64,000 nucleotides of DNA from an uncultured Celeribacter sp. (GCF_963676475.1 NZ_OY781106.1:2480001-2544000), one strand, 5' to 3'; positions 1 to 8,095 are shown, counted from the stretch's first letter. The notes: a model not told the origin generated them from the sequence alone. Made by a program: numbers and translations.

Positions 1-229
1 GTTCGGCATTGGCGACATCCGTCTCCCCGACCCAGATATGCCCCGAGGCCGAGAGGTAATTGCCGTAGATCATCCGCATCAGCGTCGATTTGCCCGCGCC
101 CGAATTGCCCGTGAGCGCCACGCATTCGCCGGGCGCGACCTCGAAGGTGGCAGATTGCATGACCGGGATCACGGCGCTGCCCTGATTGTGCAACGTGAAG
201 GATTTGGAGAGGTTGTCGATCTTGATCAT
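1..229 (-). CDS. phnL: Phosphonate C-P lyase system ATP-binding protein PhnL, partial (N-terminal 76 residues)
   Basis: ABC-type ATPase of the C-P lyase core complex. The visible part begins MIKIDNLSKSF and contains a Walker A segment, 'GNSGAGKSTLMRMI', near residues 41-54, followed by 'YGNYLSASGHIWV', which is typical of PhnL. The gene runs off the left edge, so the signature and Walker B motifs are not visible. It starts 5 bases after the corA stop and continues the phnGHIJK transcript. PhnL is required for forming the ribose 1-methylphosphonate 5-triphosphate intermediate. The family call is firm from the N-terminus and the context. Confidence 0.9.
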   Translation of the reverse strand, partial: MIKIDNLSKSFTLHNQGSAVIPVMQSATFEVAPGECVALTGNSGAGKSTLMRMIYGNYLSASGHIWVGETDVANAE

Positions 230-233
230 GAGA

Positions 234-1187
234 TTACAGCCAGTTTTTCCATTTCGAGAGAAGATATGTGCCAAGCGCCGAGCCGATCATCAAAGCGGTG
301 GCGATCAGATAGCCATGAGGGCTTTCGAGGCCGGGGATGAAGGGGAAGTTCATGCCATAGACAGAGGCCACGAGAGTGGGCGGCAGGAACAGAACAGCCA
401 CGACCGACAGGATGCGGCTTGTGTCGTTTTGTTCGAGATTGATGAGACCCAGCATCACATCGGTGAGCTGCGCGATCCGGCCCGACAGGAAATCGCCATG
501 CACGGTGAGCGCCTGACAATCCTTGACCTGCGCCTTGAGAATGCTCGTCAGCAGCTTGTCCTTTTCGGTTTCAAGACCAAGCCCGAAGCTCGACAAGGCG
601 CGCTCAACGGTCAAAAGCGCATGGCGGTATTTCGAGACCTGTTCGCTTTGTTTGCCCAATGCACGGAGCGCATCCGCCAGCTCATCACCTCGCGGCGCGG
701 GGTTACGAAAGGCGATATGCGATTGCTCATCCACCGCCACACCCACGCTCTCCAAAAGGTCGGCGATGCGGGCGATGATCTCTTCGATCAGGCCCAAAAA
801 CACCCGCCGCCGCCCGGCGCAGCCCGCACTCGATTGGCCCGCGTGGGTGGCATAGGTCTCGAACGGACGCGGCGTATGATAGCGCACGGTAAAAAGCCGC
901 TCCGGCGTAATCAGAAAGGCGACGGGGCCGAAAGACGGCTCCTTGTTGCGATCGAGCCCCGGCAAAACGATGGTCAAAACCTCGGTGTCGCCTTCGCGGT
1001 AGAGCCGGTTCGAGACCTCGATCTCCTGCATATCCGCAAGCGTCGGCACGGAGACGCCAAGCGCCTCCACGGCCTCGACCTGTGCCGGTTGCGGGCTCAA
1101 GAGATCGACCCACAGAGCATCGGAAAGATCGCCCTCAACGGGCAATTTTTCGAGGCCTGCGCCGAGGGGTCGATAGGCGAAAATCAT
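234..1187 (-). CDS. corA: CorA-family divalent cation transporter inside the phn operon
   Basis: A 317-residue CorA/MIT-type channel for Mg2+ or a related divalent ion. The large cytoplasmic N-terminal domain is followed by two C-terminal membrane helices. The hallmark 'YGMNF' lies between them near residue 283, followed by a short acidic loop ('PGLESPHG') and the second helix, then a basic tail 'SKWKNWL'. The gene is wedged between phnK (3-base gap) and phnL (4-base gap), so it is almost certainly co-transcribed. It is not a classical phn gene. Supplying Mg2+ for the Mg-ATP-dependent steps is an inference only. Confidence 0.9.
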   Translation of the reverse strand: MIFAYRPLGAGLEKLPVEGDLSDALWVDLLSPQPAQVEAVEALGVSVPTLADMQEIEVSNRLYREGDTEVLTIVLPGLDRNKEPSFGPVAFLITPERLFTVRYHTPRPFETYATHAGQSSAGCAGRRRVFLGLIEEIIARIADLLESVGVAVDEQSHIAFRNPAPRGDELADALRALGKQSEQVSKYRHALLTVERALSSFGLGLETEKDKLLTSILKAQVKDCQALTVHGDFLSGRIAQLTDVMLGLINLEQNDTSRILSVVAVLFLPPTLVASVYGMNFPFIPGLESPHGYLIATALMIGSALGTYLLSKWKNWL

Positions 1188-1190
1188 GTC

Positions 1191-1982
1191 TCAGACCTGC
1201 AAGACAGAAGAGACAAGAAGCTGCGTATAGGCATGTTGCGGGTCATCGAGCACCTGATCTGTAAGGCCATGTTCGACGACATGGCCGGATTTCATCACCA
1301 TCAGACGATCCGCCAAAAGCCGCACGACAGCAAGGTCATGGGTGACGATGATCGCCGACAATCCCATTTCCCGCACCAATCCGCGCAACAAATCCAAAAG
1401 CCGCGCCTGAACCGAGACATCCAGGCCTCCGGTCGGCTCATCCATGAAGACAAGCCGCGGGCCGGTGACAAGGTTCCGCGCGATTTGCAGGCGTTGTTGC
1501 ATCCCGCCGGAAAACGCGCTGGGTTTGTCGTCCACCCGGTCCTCATTGATCTCGACCCGGTCCAGCCAGTCGATGGCCTGCGTGCGGATATTGCCGTAAT
1601 GCCGCGCGCCGACCGCCATGAGCCGCTCGCCGACATTGCCGCCCGCAGAGACCCCCATGCGCAGCCCGTCGCGGGCGTGTTGATGGACAAAGGCCCAATC
1701 GGTGCGCGACAGCATCCGGCGTTCGGGTTCGGACATGGTGAGCGTGTCGACCATACCGCGGTCGCGCGTGTCGAACAGAACCTGCCCGCTGTCGGGCGGC
1801 AAATGCCCCGCCATGCAATTCAAAAGCGTCGACTTGCCAGAGCCGGATTCGCCCACGATTCCCATCACCTCGCCGGGGTAGAGATCGAAGGACACATCGG
1901 TGCAGCCGACCCTATCGCCATAGGTTTTGCGGATGTCCTTAACGGAAAGAAGTGGGACGGAAAGAAGCGGTTGGATTGTCAT
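1191..1982 (-). CDS. phnK: Phosphonate C-P lyase system ATP-binding protein PhnK
   Basis: A 263-residue ABC ATPase that docks on the PhnGHIJ core complex at PhnJ. Visible motifs are Walker A 'GIVGESGSGKSTLLN', signature 'FSGGMQQRLQIARNL', Walker B 'LVFMDEPTGGLD' and the H-loop region 'IIVTHDLAVV'. Length and the order after phnJ match the family. The start overlaps the phnJ stop by 4 bases (ATGA), indicating translational coupling. Despite the ABC fold, PhnK is not a transporter subunit in known systems. Confidence 0.96.
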   Translation of the reverse strand: MTIQPLLSVPLLSVKDIRKTYGDRVGCTDVSFDLYPGEVMGIVGESGSGKSTLLNCMAGHLPPDSGQVLFDTRDRGMVDTLTMSEPERRMLSRTDWAFVHQHARDGLRMGVSAGGNVGERLMAVGARHYGNIRTQAIDWLDRVEINEDRVDDKPSAFSGGMQQRLQIARNLVTGPRLVFMDEPTGGLDVSVQARLLDLLRGLVREMGLSAIIVTHDLAVVRLLADRLMVMKSGHVVEHGLTDQVLDDPQHAYTQLLVSSVLQV

Positions 1983-2839
1983 TCTGCAGCCTCCGGGGAC
2001 AGTCGCCCGCGATGGCCTGTGGCCTGCCGCTCAGCGCAATAATCGGTATCGGAACAGACGAACATCCGCCCGCCCTCATCGTCGATGATCACCTCATCGA
2101 GATAGGTGTGCTCCGCCCCGCAAAGATCGCAGGGATGGTTGGCTTTTGAGGGATCAAACGGATGATCTTCGAAATCGAGACTGACGACCTTGGTATAGGG
2201 CGGCACGGCGTAAATCCGTTGCTCGCGCCCTGCACCGAAAAGCTGGATCGCCGCCATCTCCATCTTCGGATTGTCGAATTTCGGGATCGGCGACGGGTCC
2301 ATCACATAGCGCCCTTCGACCTTGACCGGATAGGCATAGGAGGTGGCGATATGGCCGTGTTTGGCGATGTCTTCGTAGAGTTTCACATGCATGAGGCCAT
2401 ATTCTTCGAGCGCATGCATCTTGCGCGTCTCGGTCTCGCGCGGCTCCAGAAAGCGCAAAGGCTCCGGGATCGGCACCTGATAAACAAGGATTTGCCCCTC
2501 GGTCAGCGGCTCTTCGGGAATGCGGTGACGGGTCTGAATGACGGTCGCCTCGCGGGTTTTCTCGGTCACCGCAATCTCTGCGGTCTTCTCGAAAAACTTG
2601 CGGATCGAGACGGCGTTCGTGGTGTCATCCGCGCCCTGGTCGATCACCTTAAGTGTATCTTCGGGCATCAAACAAGCGGCAGAAACCTGCACGCCCCCCG
2701 TCCCCCAACCATAGGGCATCGGCATTTCGCGCGAGGCAAACGGCACCTGATAGCCCGGCACGGCAATGCCTTTGAGGATCGCACGGCGGATCATCCGTTT
2801 GGTTTGCTCGTCGAGATAGGCGAAGTTATAGTCAGACAT
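1979..2839 (-). CDS. phnJ: Alpha-D-ribose 1-methylphosphonate 5-phosphate C-P lyase PhnJ
   Basis: Radical-SAM enzyme that breaks the carbon-phosphorus bond, releasing methane from the methylphosphonate intermediate. The start is placed at MSDYNFAYLDEQ, preceded by GGAGG; an in-frame start 48 bases upstream has no comparable site. The cluster motif C-X2-C-X21-C-X5-C is present as C237, C240, C262 and C268. By comparison with the E. coli enzyme the first three bind 4Fe-4S and C268 is the thiyl cysteine. G29 in 'AVPGY' matches the glycyl-radical residue. At 286 residues it is full length with all key residues retained. Confidence 0.97.
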   Translation of the reverse strand: MSDYNFAYLDEQTKRMIRRAILKGIAVPGYQVPFASREMPMPYGWGTGGVQVSAACLMPEDTLKVIDQGADDTTNAVSIRKFFEKTAEIAVTEKTREATVIQTRHRIPEEPLTEGQILVYQVPIPEPLRFLEPRETETRKMHALEEYGLMHVKLYEDIAKHGHIATSYAYPVKVEGRYVMDPSPIPKFDNPKMEMAAIQLFGAGREQRIYAVPPYTKVVSLDFEDHPFDPSKANHPCDLCGAEHTYLDEVIIDDEGGRMFVCSDTDYCAERQATGHRGRLSPEAAE

Positions 2840-3152
2840 AGGCGCCTCCCAAACGCGAAGCCGCGTGCTGCATGTATTTCTGTTCAAGGTATATTTTATG
2901 AGCGATCTTCAGGACCAACTTGTCTGTCAGGACCCGAAAATTCTCAGTCAATTCATGTGCGAGCAAATTTACGCGCATCCGAACCTTTTCGTGCTGTTGG
3001 CCGGTTTGGTCTTTGGCATCGTCGGGCTGATTTTTCATAACGCGAGCCACACGCCAAAGTCCCGAAACTCTATGCTTGGAGATTCCGGCATTCACAGCAG
3101 CACCGGTTTCGATGGGTTTGATGGTGGCGGTGACGGTGGTTTTGACTGACAT
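2832..3152 (-). CDS. Alternative sense-strand ORF bridging phnI and phnJ (uncertain)
   Basis: A 106-residue ORF that fits exactly between phnI and phnJ. Its ATG forms a TGATG overlap with the phnI stop, the same junction type seen at phnG-phnH and phnH-phnI, and its stop overlaps the phnJ start by 8 bases. The product (MSVKTTVTATIKPIETG...) has no signal peptide, membrane segment or motif that I recognise, and it uses several codons rare in the neighbours (AGA, ATA, GGA). The perfect fit argues for it; the composition argues against it. It overlaps the antisense ORF at 2898-3149. Confidence 0.3.
   Translation of the reverse strand: MSVKTTVTATIKPIETGAAVNAGISKHRVSGLWRVARVMKNQPDDAKDQTGQQHEKVRMRVNLLAHELTENFRVLTDKLVLKIAHKIYLEQKYMQHAASRLGGAYV
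2898..3149 (+). CDS. Putative small single-pass membrane protein, antisense within the phn operon
   Basis: An 83-residue ORF on the opposite strand between phnI and phnJ. Translation from MSDLQDQLVCQD shows a soluble N-terminus with cysteines, one clear membrane segment near residues 31-49 ('LFVLLAGLVFGIVGLIFH') and a Gly/Asp-rich tail ('GFDGFDGGGDGGFD'). That layout is common in small bacterial membrane proteins. An AAGG lies about 8 bases upstream of the start. It ends 2 bases from the phnI stop. No function is recognised. A competing ORF covers the same bases on the phn sense strand, so only one of the two is probably real; this one looks more protein-like. Confidence 0.5.
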   Translation: MSDLQDQLVCQDPKILSQFMCEQIYAHPNLFVLLAGLVFGIVGLIFHNASHTPKSRNSMLGDSGIHSSTGFDGFDGGGDGGFD

Positions 3153-4240
3153 CATTCCGCCGCCTCCTTCGCACTTTCTTCCGCAATCTCCGCGCGCATT
3201 TTGCGGACCAGTTCCATCTCGGACTGAAAATCCACATAGTGTGGTAATTTGATATGTTCGAGGAATCCGGTCGCCTGAATGTTGTCACAGTGATACAGGA
3301 CGAATTCCTCGTCATGCGCCGGCGAGTTCGAAACCTCGACGCCAAGCTCTTTCGAACGCAGCGAGCGGTCGACCAGAGCCATGGAAATCGCCTTGCGCTC
3401 CGTCTGGCCAAAGGTCAGCCCATAGCCGCGTGTGAACTGCGGCGGCTCGACTTTCGAGCCTGCGAATTTGTTCACGGTTTCGCATTCGGTCAGTTCCACT
3501 TCGCCGATCTCGACGGCAAAGCCCAACTCCGGGATGTCCATCTCCACCGCGACCTTGCCGATGCGCAACTCGCCGACGAAGGCGTGGCTGTTGCCGTAGC
3601 CGCGCTGGGTCGAATAGGCCATCGACAGGATAAAGCCCTCATCGCCACGCGTCAGTGCCTGCAACCGCAGCGCGCGGTTGGCGGGCAATTCCAGCGGTTC
3701 GCGGGTCAGGTCTGGCGGGGTATCCTCTCCCTCGACTTCGGTCTGGATCAGGCCTTCCTTGTTCAGGAAAGACGTTACATGCGGGGTCGGTTCAAGGCGC
3801 GGATCGGCCTCGCCCGCCTCCGGCACCTCGCCTTCCGCCATCAGTTTGAAGTCCAAAAGACGATGGGTGTAATCGAAGGTCGGTCCCAAAACCTGCCCAC
3901 CCGGCACGTCTTTGAACGTCGCGGACACGCGTCGATCACAGGCCATCTTGTCGGTCTCGACAGGATGCGAATGGCCGATGCGCGGCAGGGTCGTCCGGTA
4001 GGCACGAATGAGGAAAATCGCCTCGATCAGATCGCCGCGCGATTGCTTGATCGCCAGAGCGGCCAGATCGGGATCGTAGAGCGAGCCTTCCGTCATCACG
4101 CGATTGACCGCCAGCGCCAATTGTTCACGGATTTGCGGCACGGTGAGTTCCGCGACCGTCACATCGCCCCGGCGCTCTTCGGCCAGCCAGGCATGCGCAT
4201 TGTCGATGGCGCGTTCGCCCCCTTTGACGGCAACATACAT
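3152..4240 (-). CDS. phnI: Alpha-D-ribose 1-methylphosphonate 5-triphosphate synthase subunit PhnI
   Basis: A 362-residue PhnI, the subunit that carries the nucleosidase/transferase activity coupling phosphonate to the ribose of ATP together with PhnG, PhnH and PhnL. The N-terminus MYVAVKGGERAIDNAHAWL and the segment 'RGYGLTFGQTERKAISMALVDR' region are characteristic. The C-terminus ends in an Ala/Glu-rich tail. Its ATG overlaps the phnH stop as TGATG, implying coupled translation. Length is normal for the family. Confidence 0.96.
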   Translation of the reverse strand: MYVAVKGGERAIDNAHAWLAEERRGDVTVAELTVPQIREQLALAVNRVMTEGSLYDPDLAALAIKQSRGDLIEAIFLIRAYRTTLPRIGHSHPVETDKMACDRRVSATFKDVPGGQVLGPTFDYTHRLLDFKLMAEGEVPEAGEADPRLEPTPHVTSFLNKEGLIQTEVEGEDTPPDLTREPLELPANRALRLQALTRGDEGFILSMAYSTQRGYGNSHAFVGELRIGKVAVEMDIPELGFAVEIGEVELTECETVNKFAGSKVEPPQFTRGYGLTFGQTERKAISMALVDRSLRSKELGVEVSNSPAHDEEFVLYHCDNIQATGFLEHIKLPHYVDFQSEMELVRKMRAEIAEESAKEAAE

Positions 4241-4836
4241 CAGTTGGCCTCCATCATGTCAGTGACCTGCGTGCTGCGCGGCAGACCCGCGATCTGCGTG
4301 CCCGAGGTGAAATAGAAATCGAGACCCAGTGGGAAGAGCATCGCGTTCCTCTGAAACGGCTCCAAGGCGGGCAACGAGAGGCTGGCCGTGGTTTCAATCC
4401 CCGGCCCCGTGAGCTGCGCGCCGTCCTGAGACAGCGCGTCCATTTCGACGATCAGTGTCGTCGAGCGGTCGGGATATTCCGCCGTGCCGATGGGGAAAGC
4501 CGTCACTGGCTGCAAGGCGTCCCAAGTGCCCAGCGCGAACATGGCTGTCAAAGGGTCGACGATAGGCGCGCCGATTTGAAAGGCGATCCAGCCGCGGATC
4601 TCCGGCGTGTCATGCGCGCCCATCAGGCAAAGCGGCGTTTCCGGGTCGCAGAGTGTCAGCAAAAGGCTCGCCGCCGCTTTGGACACGGGCGCGGGTGCTT
4701 GGCCGCCTTTGATCTCATGGATCGTACCGGGGCGCGCGAGGGCCTCTAAAGCGGCACGAAACGCGCGGGCGGCGTCTTGTGGCGGGGTTGAGAAAGCGCC
4801 GATCAGGCTTTGGTCACTCATTTGTTTTTCCAGCAT
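4240..4836 (-). CDS. phnH: C-P lyase core subunit PhnH
   Basis: A 198-residue PhnH, a structural subunit of the PhnGHIJ complex. The ATG at 4836 overlaps the phnG stop as TGATG, and an internal ATG 15 bases later (MSDQSLIGAF) is an alternative start. Recognisable family features are 'FRAALEALARPGTIHEI' near the N-terminus and 'GTAEYPDRSTTLIVEMDAL' in the middle. A longer ORF in the same frame extends upstream through phnG, but that extension is out of frame with phnG and is spurious. Confidence 0.94.
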   Translation of the reverse strand: MLEKQMSDQSLIGAFSTPPQDAARAFRAALEALARPGTIHEIKGGQAPAPVSKAAASLLLTLCDPETPLCLMGAHDTPEIRGWIAFQIGAPIVDPLTAMFALGTWDALQPVTAFPIGTAEYPDRSTTLIVEMDALSQDGAQLTGPGIETTASLSLPALEPFQRNAMLFPLGLDFYFTSGTQIAGLPRSTQVTDMMEAN

Positions 4837-5300
4837 CAGTCCTCTCCCCGCACCATCGTAAAAAAGTCCACTTTCGTCGCAGCGGCTTTTGCGGCGCGCG
4901 CGGTGCGGGTAGCGGTTTGAGCCGCCTCCAGCGGCGCCAGAACCGCGTCGCGCACCTCCTCGGCGCGCGGGCCCTGCATCAACGCATCCACAAGCGCGGC
5001 CTGCTCCGCCTGTCGCTTGTCGCGGCCCTGCACATAGCCATGGCCCACCTCGCCCGTCGCCAGCCGCAGAGAACAGCGCGTGACAGTCATTTCTCCCAGA
5101 TTGAACGGCGCGCCGGTGCCGCCCATGCGGCCCCGCACCATGACGCCCCCCACTTCGGGACGGCGCAGCCACTCGAACTCCGGCAGGTCCAATGCGCCCA
5201 GACGCTCGGCCAAAAGCGCGGCCTCTGACTTGGCCAAAAGCCCCATCCACACCTTGCGCGCCGCCTGTGAGGGAGAGAGTACAGCCTCGGATTTGCCCAT
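4836..5300 (-). CDS. phnG: C-P lyase core subunit PhnG
   Basis: A 154-residue PhnG, first gene of the leftward C-P lyase operon. The segment 'VMVRGRMGGTGAPFNLGEMT' and the following 'TRCSLRLATGEVGHGYVQGRD' region match the family core. A ribosome-binding site AAGAGGCG precedes the ATG. The gene is divergent from phnF, with a 135-base spacer holding inverted repeats that probably bind PhnF. Confidence 0.95.
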   Translation of the reverse strand: MGKSEAVLSPSQAARKVWMGLLAKSEAALLAERLGALDLPEFEWLRRPEVGGVMVRGRMGGTGAPFNLGEMTVTRCSLRLATGEVGHGYVQGRDKRQAEQAALVDALMQGPRAEEVRDAVLAPLEAAQTATRTARAAKAAATKVDFFTMVRGED

Positions 5301-5326
5301 CGTCGCCTCTTTTCATCCTGTGTCGT

Positions 5327-5371
5327 TTAGACAGCTTGCCAAGTTGTCTAAATTACTATACAACTAGACAA
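5327..5371. promoter_or_regulatory. Probable PhnF operator region between phnG and phnF
   Basis: Overlapping inverted repeats: TTAGACA (5327-5333) with TGTCTAA (5345-5351), and TTGTCTA (5344-5350) with TAGACAA (5365-5371). Between the latter arms is TATAC, which could be part of the -10 box for phnG. The symmetry and position between a GntR/UTRA regulator and its presumed target suggest an operator. PhnF binding is inferred, not shown. Confidence 0.6.
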
Positions 5372-5407
5372 ATAATTGCCGATCCGAAGCGACTCGGCAA
5401 GGGTTAA

Positions 5408-5428
5408 TTCATGAAACTTTGGTGACGA
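5408..5428 (-). promoter_or_regulatory. Weak Pho-box-like sequence upstream of phnG
   Basis: Read leftward, the sequence TCGTCACCAAAGTTTCATGA resembles the first two units of the stronger Pho box upstream of phnC (the two share TCGTCAC-n-AAAGTTT). The third unit, expected another 11 bases on, is not recognisable. It lies about 110 bases upstream of phnG and just before the phnF start, so it is only a candidate. Confidence 0.25.
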
Positions 5429-5435
5429 GACGCTC

Positions 5436-6146
5436 ATGCCACGCACGCCGGTCTGGAAATCCATCGCGGAAACGCTGTCTGAAGAGATCGCCAAGGGGCA
5501 TTACCGCCCCGGCGACAAGCTCCCGACGGAGGCCGAGCTGTCGTCGCGCTTCGGGGTCAATCGCCACACGGTGCGCCATGCGCTTTCCGATCTCACCGAA
5601 CGCGGCATCACCCGCTCTCGGCGCGGCGCGGGCGTCTTTGTGCAAAGCGCGCCGGTGGATTACCCCATCGGCAAACGCGTGCGGTTTCACCAAAACATTC
5701 GCGCCACGGGGCGGCTGCCACAAAAGAAAGTGCTGCGCATGGAGACCCGGCCCTGCGATCAGACCGAAGCGGAAGTGCTTCATCTCGCTTTGGGCGCTCC
5801 GGTACTGGTCTACGAAGGGCTGTCACTCTCTGGGGATGCGCCTGTCGCGCATTTCATCTCGATCTTTCCCGAGGCGCGCACGCCGGGCCTCATGGCCGCG
5901 TTTGGAGAGATCAGTTCGGTCACCCAAGCACTCAATTCCATCGGCATTGCCGATTATGTCCGCGCCGAAACGCGTGTCAGCGCCGAACGTGCCACCGCCA
6001 CCCAAGCGCTGCATCTGGGCCTGCGCGAAGGCGATCCGATGTTACGGACTGTGAGCCTCAACACCACGCCCGACGGCGTGCCGATCGAGCGGGGCCTCAC
6101 TTGGTTTGCCGGCGAACGGGTCACTCTTCTGGTCACGCCAGATTAA
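5436..6146 (+). CDS. phnF: Phosphonate metabolism regulator PhnF (GntR family, UTRA domain)
   Basis: A 236-residue transcriptional regulator. The N-terminal winged helix (about residues 5-72) has 'GDKLPTEAELSSRFGVNRHT' followed by 'RHALSDLTERGI'. The C-terminal UTRA ligand-binding domain begins with 'YPIGKRVRFHQNIRATGR', a segment typical of PhnF, and ends 'GLTWFAGERVTLLVTPD'. It is divergent from phnG and upstream of phnM. It most likely represses the phn genes through the repeats at 5327-5371. Confidence 0.93.
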   Translation: MPRTPVWKSIAETLSEEIAKGHYRPGDKLPTEAELSSRFGVNRHTVRHALSDLTERGITRSRRGAGVFVQSAPVDYPIGKRVRFHQNIRATGRLPQKKVLRMETRPCDQTEAEVLHLALGAPVLVYEGLSLSGDAPVAHFISIFPEARTPGLMAAFGEISSVTQALNSIGIADYVRAETRVSAERATATQALHLGLREGDPMLRTVSLNTTPDGVPIERGLTWFAGERVTLLVTPD

Positions 6147-6255
6147 CCAAAATCAGATTTTTGTGAAAGATTTCAGACGTCACGCGGACGATACATTGCC
6201 TGCGTAAAACAACCTGCAATGGCAAAACGCCACAGGTTTCTCGCAGGTATTCGTC

Positions 6256-7434
6256 ATGGCTCTTCTTCCGCCGCTCAGCTTCACAGGGGCCTCCGTGCTC
6301 AGCGACGACGCGCTCCGCATCCAACCGCTTAGCATCGAGGACGGCTATATCGGCCACGGGCGTTTCCCGGAGGTGGACCTGTCGGGCTACATGATCCTGC
6401 CGGGTATCATCGACCTGCATGGCGATGCCTTCGAGCGCCACATCGCGCCGCGTCCGCGCGCGCCCTTCCCGATCCGCTCGGGTCTCTCGTCGGCGGCGCG
6501 CGATGCCGCCGCACATGGCGTGACGACCGCATGGTTTGCGCAATGCTGGTCTTGGGAGGGCGGCTTGCGTGGCCCGGATTATGCCGAGGAATTGCTGGCG
6601 GAGATGCAGGCCTTCGAGGCCCACGCCCCGATCGACATTCGCCTGCAAATCCGCTGCGAGACGCATATGATCGACAGCCGGGATCGGCTTTTGGCGGCGA
6701 TCCGGCGGTTTGGCGTGGACTATGTGATCTTCAACAACCACTTGCCCGAAGCCATAGAGATCGCCAAGAAAGAGCCGCTGGAATTCGCCGCCTGGGCGAA
6801 GCGCGGCGGACGCACGCCGGAAGAGTTCATCAAGGTGCTGCGCGAGGCCAAGGATCGCAAATCCGAAGTGCCGCGTCATTTGTGGCAATTGGCAGAAGCC
6901 TTTGACACGCTGGGCGTGACCTACGGCAGCCACGATGACCCCGACGCAGAAACCCGCGAAGAGTTTCGCATCCTGGGCGCCCGCGTGGCCGAATTCCCGA
7001 TCTCCGAAAAAGCCGCCGCCGCCGCAAAGGCGATGGGCGATCCGGTGCTGATGGGGGCGCCCAATGTGGCCCGTGGCGGATCGCAATCCGGCAATATCTC
7101 GGCACAGAAACTGATCGAACGCGGGATTTGCGATGCCTTGGTGTCGGACTACCACTACCCGGCGATGATCGCCGCCGTTTGGGCCATGGTGGACAAAGGA
7201 CTCTGTGCCCTGCCAAAGGCCTGGGCGATGGTCTCGACCAACCCGGCGCAGATCATGCGGCTGTCGGATCGTGGCACCCTGGAGCGCGGCAAGCGGGCGG
7301 ATTTCGTGGTGATCAACCAAGCCACCCGCGAGATCGAAGCCACGGTCGCGGGCGGGCGTATTGCCTATATGAGCGGTCAGGCCGGGCAGCGTCTGGCACA
7401 GGCCGATCACCGGATGTCGCTGGCGGCAGAATAG
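6256..7434 (+). CDS. phnM: Alpha-D-ribose 1-methylphosphonate 5-triphosphate diphosphatase PhnM
   Basis: A 392-residue amidohydrolase-superfamily enzyme that removes pyrophosphate from the triphosphate intermediate, giving the 5-phosphate substrate of PhnJ. Visible are 'LPGIIDLHGDAFERHIAPRP' (metal-binding H-x-D, near residue 56), 'GVTTAWFAQCWSWEGG', 'FGVDYVIFNNHLPE', and near the C-terminus 'VSTNPAQIMRLSDRGTLERG'. It lies 109 bases after phnF on the same strand and may share its transcript. Confidence 0.95.
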   Translation: MALLPPLSFTGASVLSDDALRIQPLSIEDGYIGHGRFPEVDLSGYMILPGIIDLHGDAFERHIAPRPRAPFPIRSGLSSAARDAAAHGVTTAWFAQCWSWEGGLRGPDYAEELLAEMQAFEAHAPIDIRLQIRCETHMIDSRDRLLAAIRRFGVDYVIFNNHLPEAIEIAKKEPLEFAAWAKRGGRTPEEFIKVLREAKDRKSEVPRHLWQLAEAFDTLGVTYGSHDDPDAETREEFRILGARVAEFPISEKAAAAAKAMGDPVLMGAPNVARGGSQSGNISAQKLIERGICDALVSDYHYPAMIAAVWAMVDKGLCALPKAWAMVSTNPAQIMRLSDRGTLERGKRADFVVINQATREIEATVAGGRIAYMSGQAGQRLAQADHRMSLAAE

Positions 7435-7443
7435 CGGCGGCGT

Positions 7444-8058
7444 TTACTCGTATTTTTCGAGAAAGGCCTCGGCCCTCAGAGAGCGAAAATCCTCAAGCGA
7501 CGCCCGCAGCCGCTGGTGATCCCAATCCCACCAGCCAAGCGCCTCGATCCGCGCGCCGATGCCTTGCGCATAGCGCGGCCGCATCGGCTGCGCCGGCACA
7601 CCGGCGACGATCATGTAGGGCGGCACATCTTTGGTGACGACGGCGCCCGAGGCGACGATGGCACCATTGCCGATGGTGACCTCCGGCTTGATGATCGCAC
7701 CGTGCCCGATCCAGGTGTCATGCCCGATGACCGTCCGTCGCGCAGAGCGCGCCGCAAAAAACGCCGGATCATCCTCGGCATCCTCCCAGTAATAGGACGA
7801 ACGGTAGAGGAAGTGGTGCAGCGAGGCGTTCTGATAGGGGTGATCCGTCGGTCCGATCCGGGTGAAGGCGGCGATATTGGCGAATTTGCCAACTGTCGTG
7901 TTGGCGATGTCCGCGAATTGATCGCAATAGGCGTAATTCAGGAAGTCTGAATTCAATACCCGCGCGCCCTTGCCCACCTCGCAATAGGCGCCAAAGGTGG
8001 CGTTATGCACCTCTGCGCCCTCGTGGACAAAGGGCTCGGTCGCGCTCAATTTCGGCAT
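7444..8058 (-). CDS. Phosphonate metabolism-associated hexapeptide-repeat acetyltransferase
   Basis: A 204-residue left-handed beta-helix transferase of the group repeatedly found in phn clusters. Features are 'IGHDTWIGHGAIIKPEVTIG' and 'GNGAIVASGAVVTKDVPPYM', i.e. hexapeptide repeats, with a likely catalytic His in 'TDHPYQNASLHHFLYRSSYY'. It converges on phnM with a 9-base gap. It resembles chloramphenicol/xenobiotic acetyltransferases in fold. In phn clusters it may acetylate aminophosphonates, as PhnO does, but the substrate cannot be read from the sequence. Confidence 0.85.
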   Translation of the reverse strand: MPKLSATEPFVHEGAEVHNATFGAYCEVGKGARVLNSDFLNYAYCDQFADIANTTVGKFANIAAFTRIGPTDHPYQNASLHHFLYRSSYYWEDAEDDPAFFAARSARRTVIGHDTWIGHGAIIKPEVTIGNGAIVASGAVVTKDVPPYMIVAGVPAQPMRPRYAQGIGARIEALGWWDWDHQRLRASLEDFRSLRAEAFLEKYE

Positions 8059-8095
8059 GTGTCACCTGTCAGAAATCTTGTGTCGCCTCCGGCGG

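Noticed and set aside
186..2042. Long 618-codon ORF on the plus strand
   Set aside because: It is the reverse reading of corA and phnK, whose products are clearly recognised on the minus strand.
4837..5316. In-frame upstream extension of PhnH through phnG
   Set aside because: phnG is a recognisable gene in another frame, and phnH has a TGATG-coupled start at 4836.
6133..7410. 425-codon minus-strand ORF opposite phnM
   Set aside because: The plus-strand product is PhnM with conserved motifs; the minus ORF has no domain and is a shadow.
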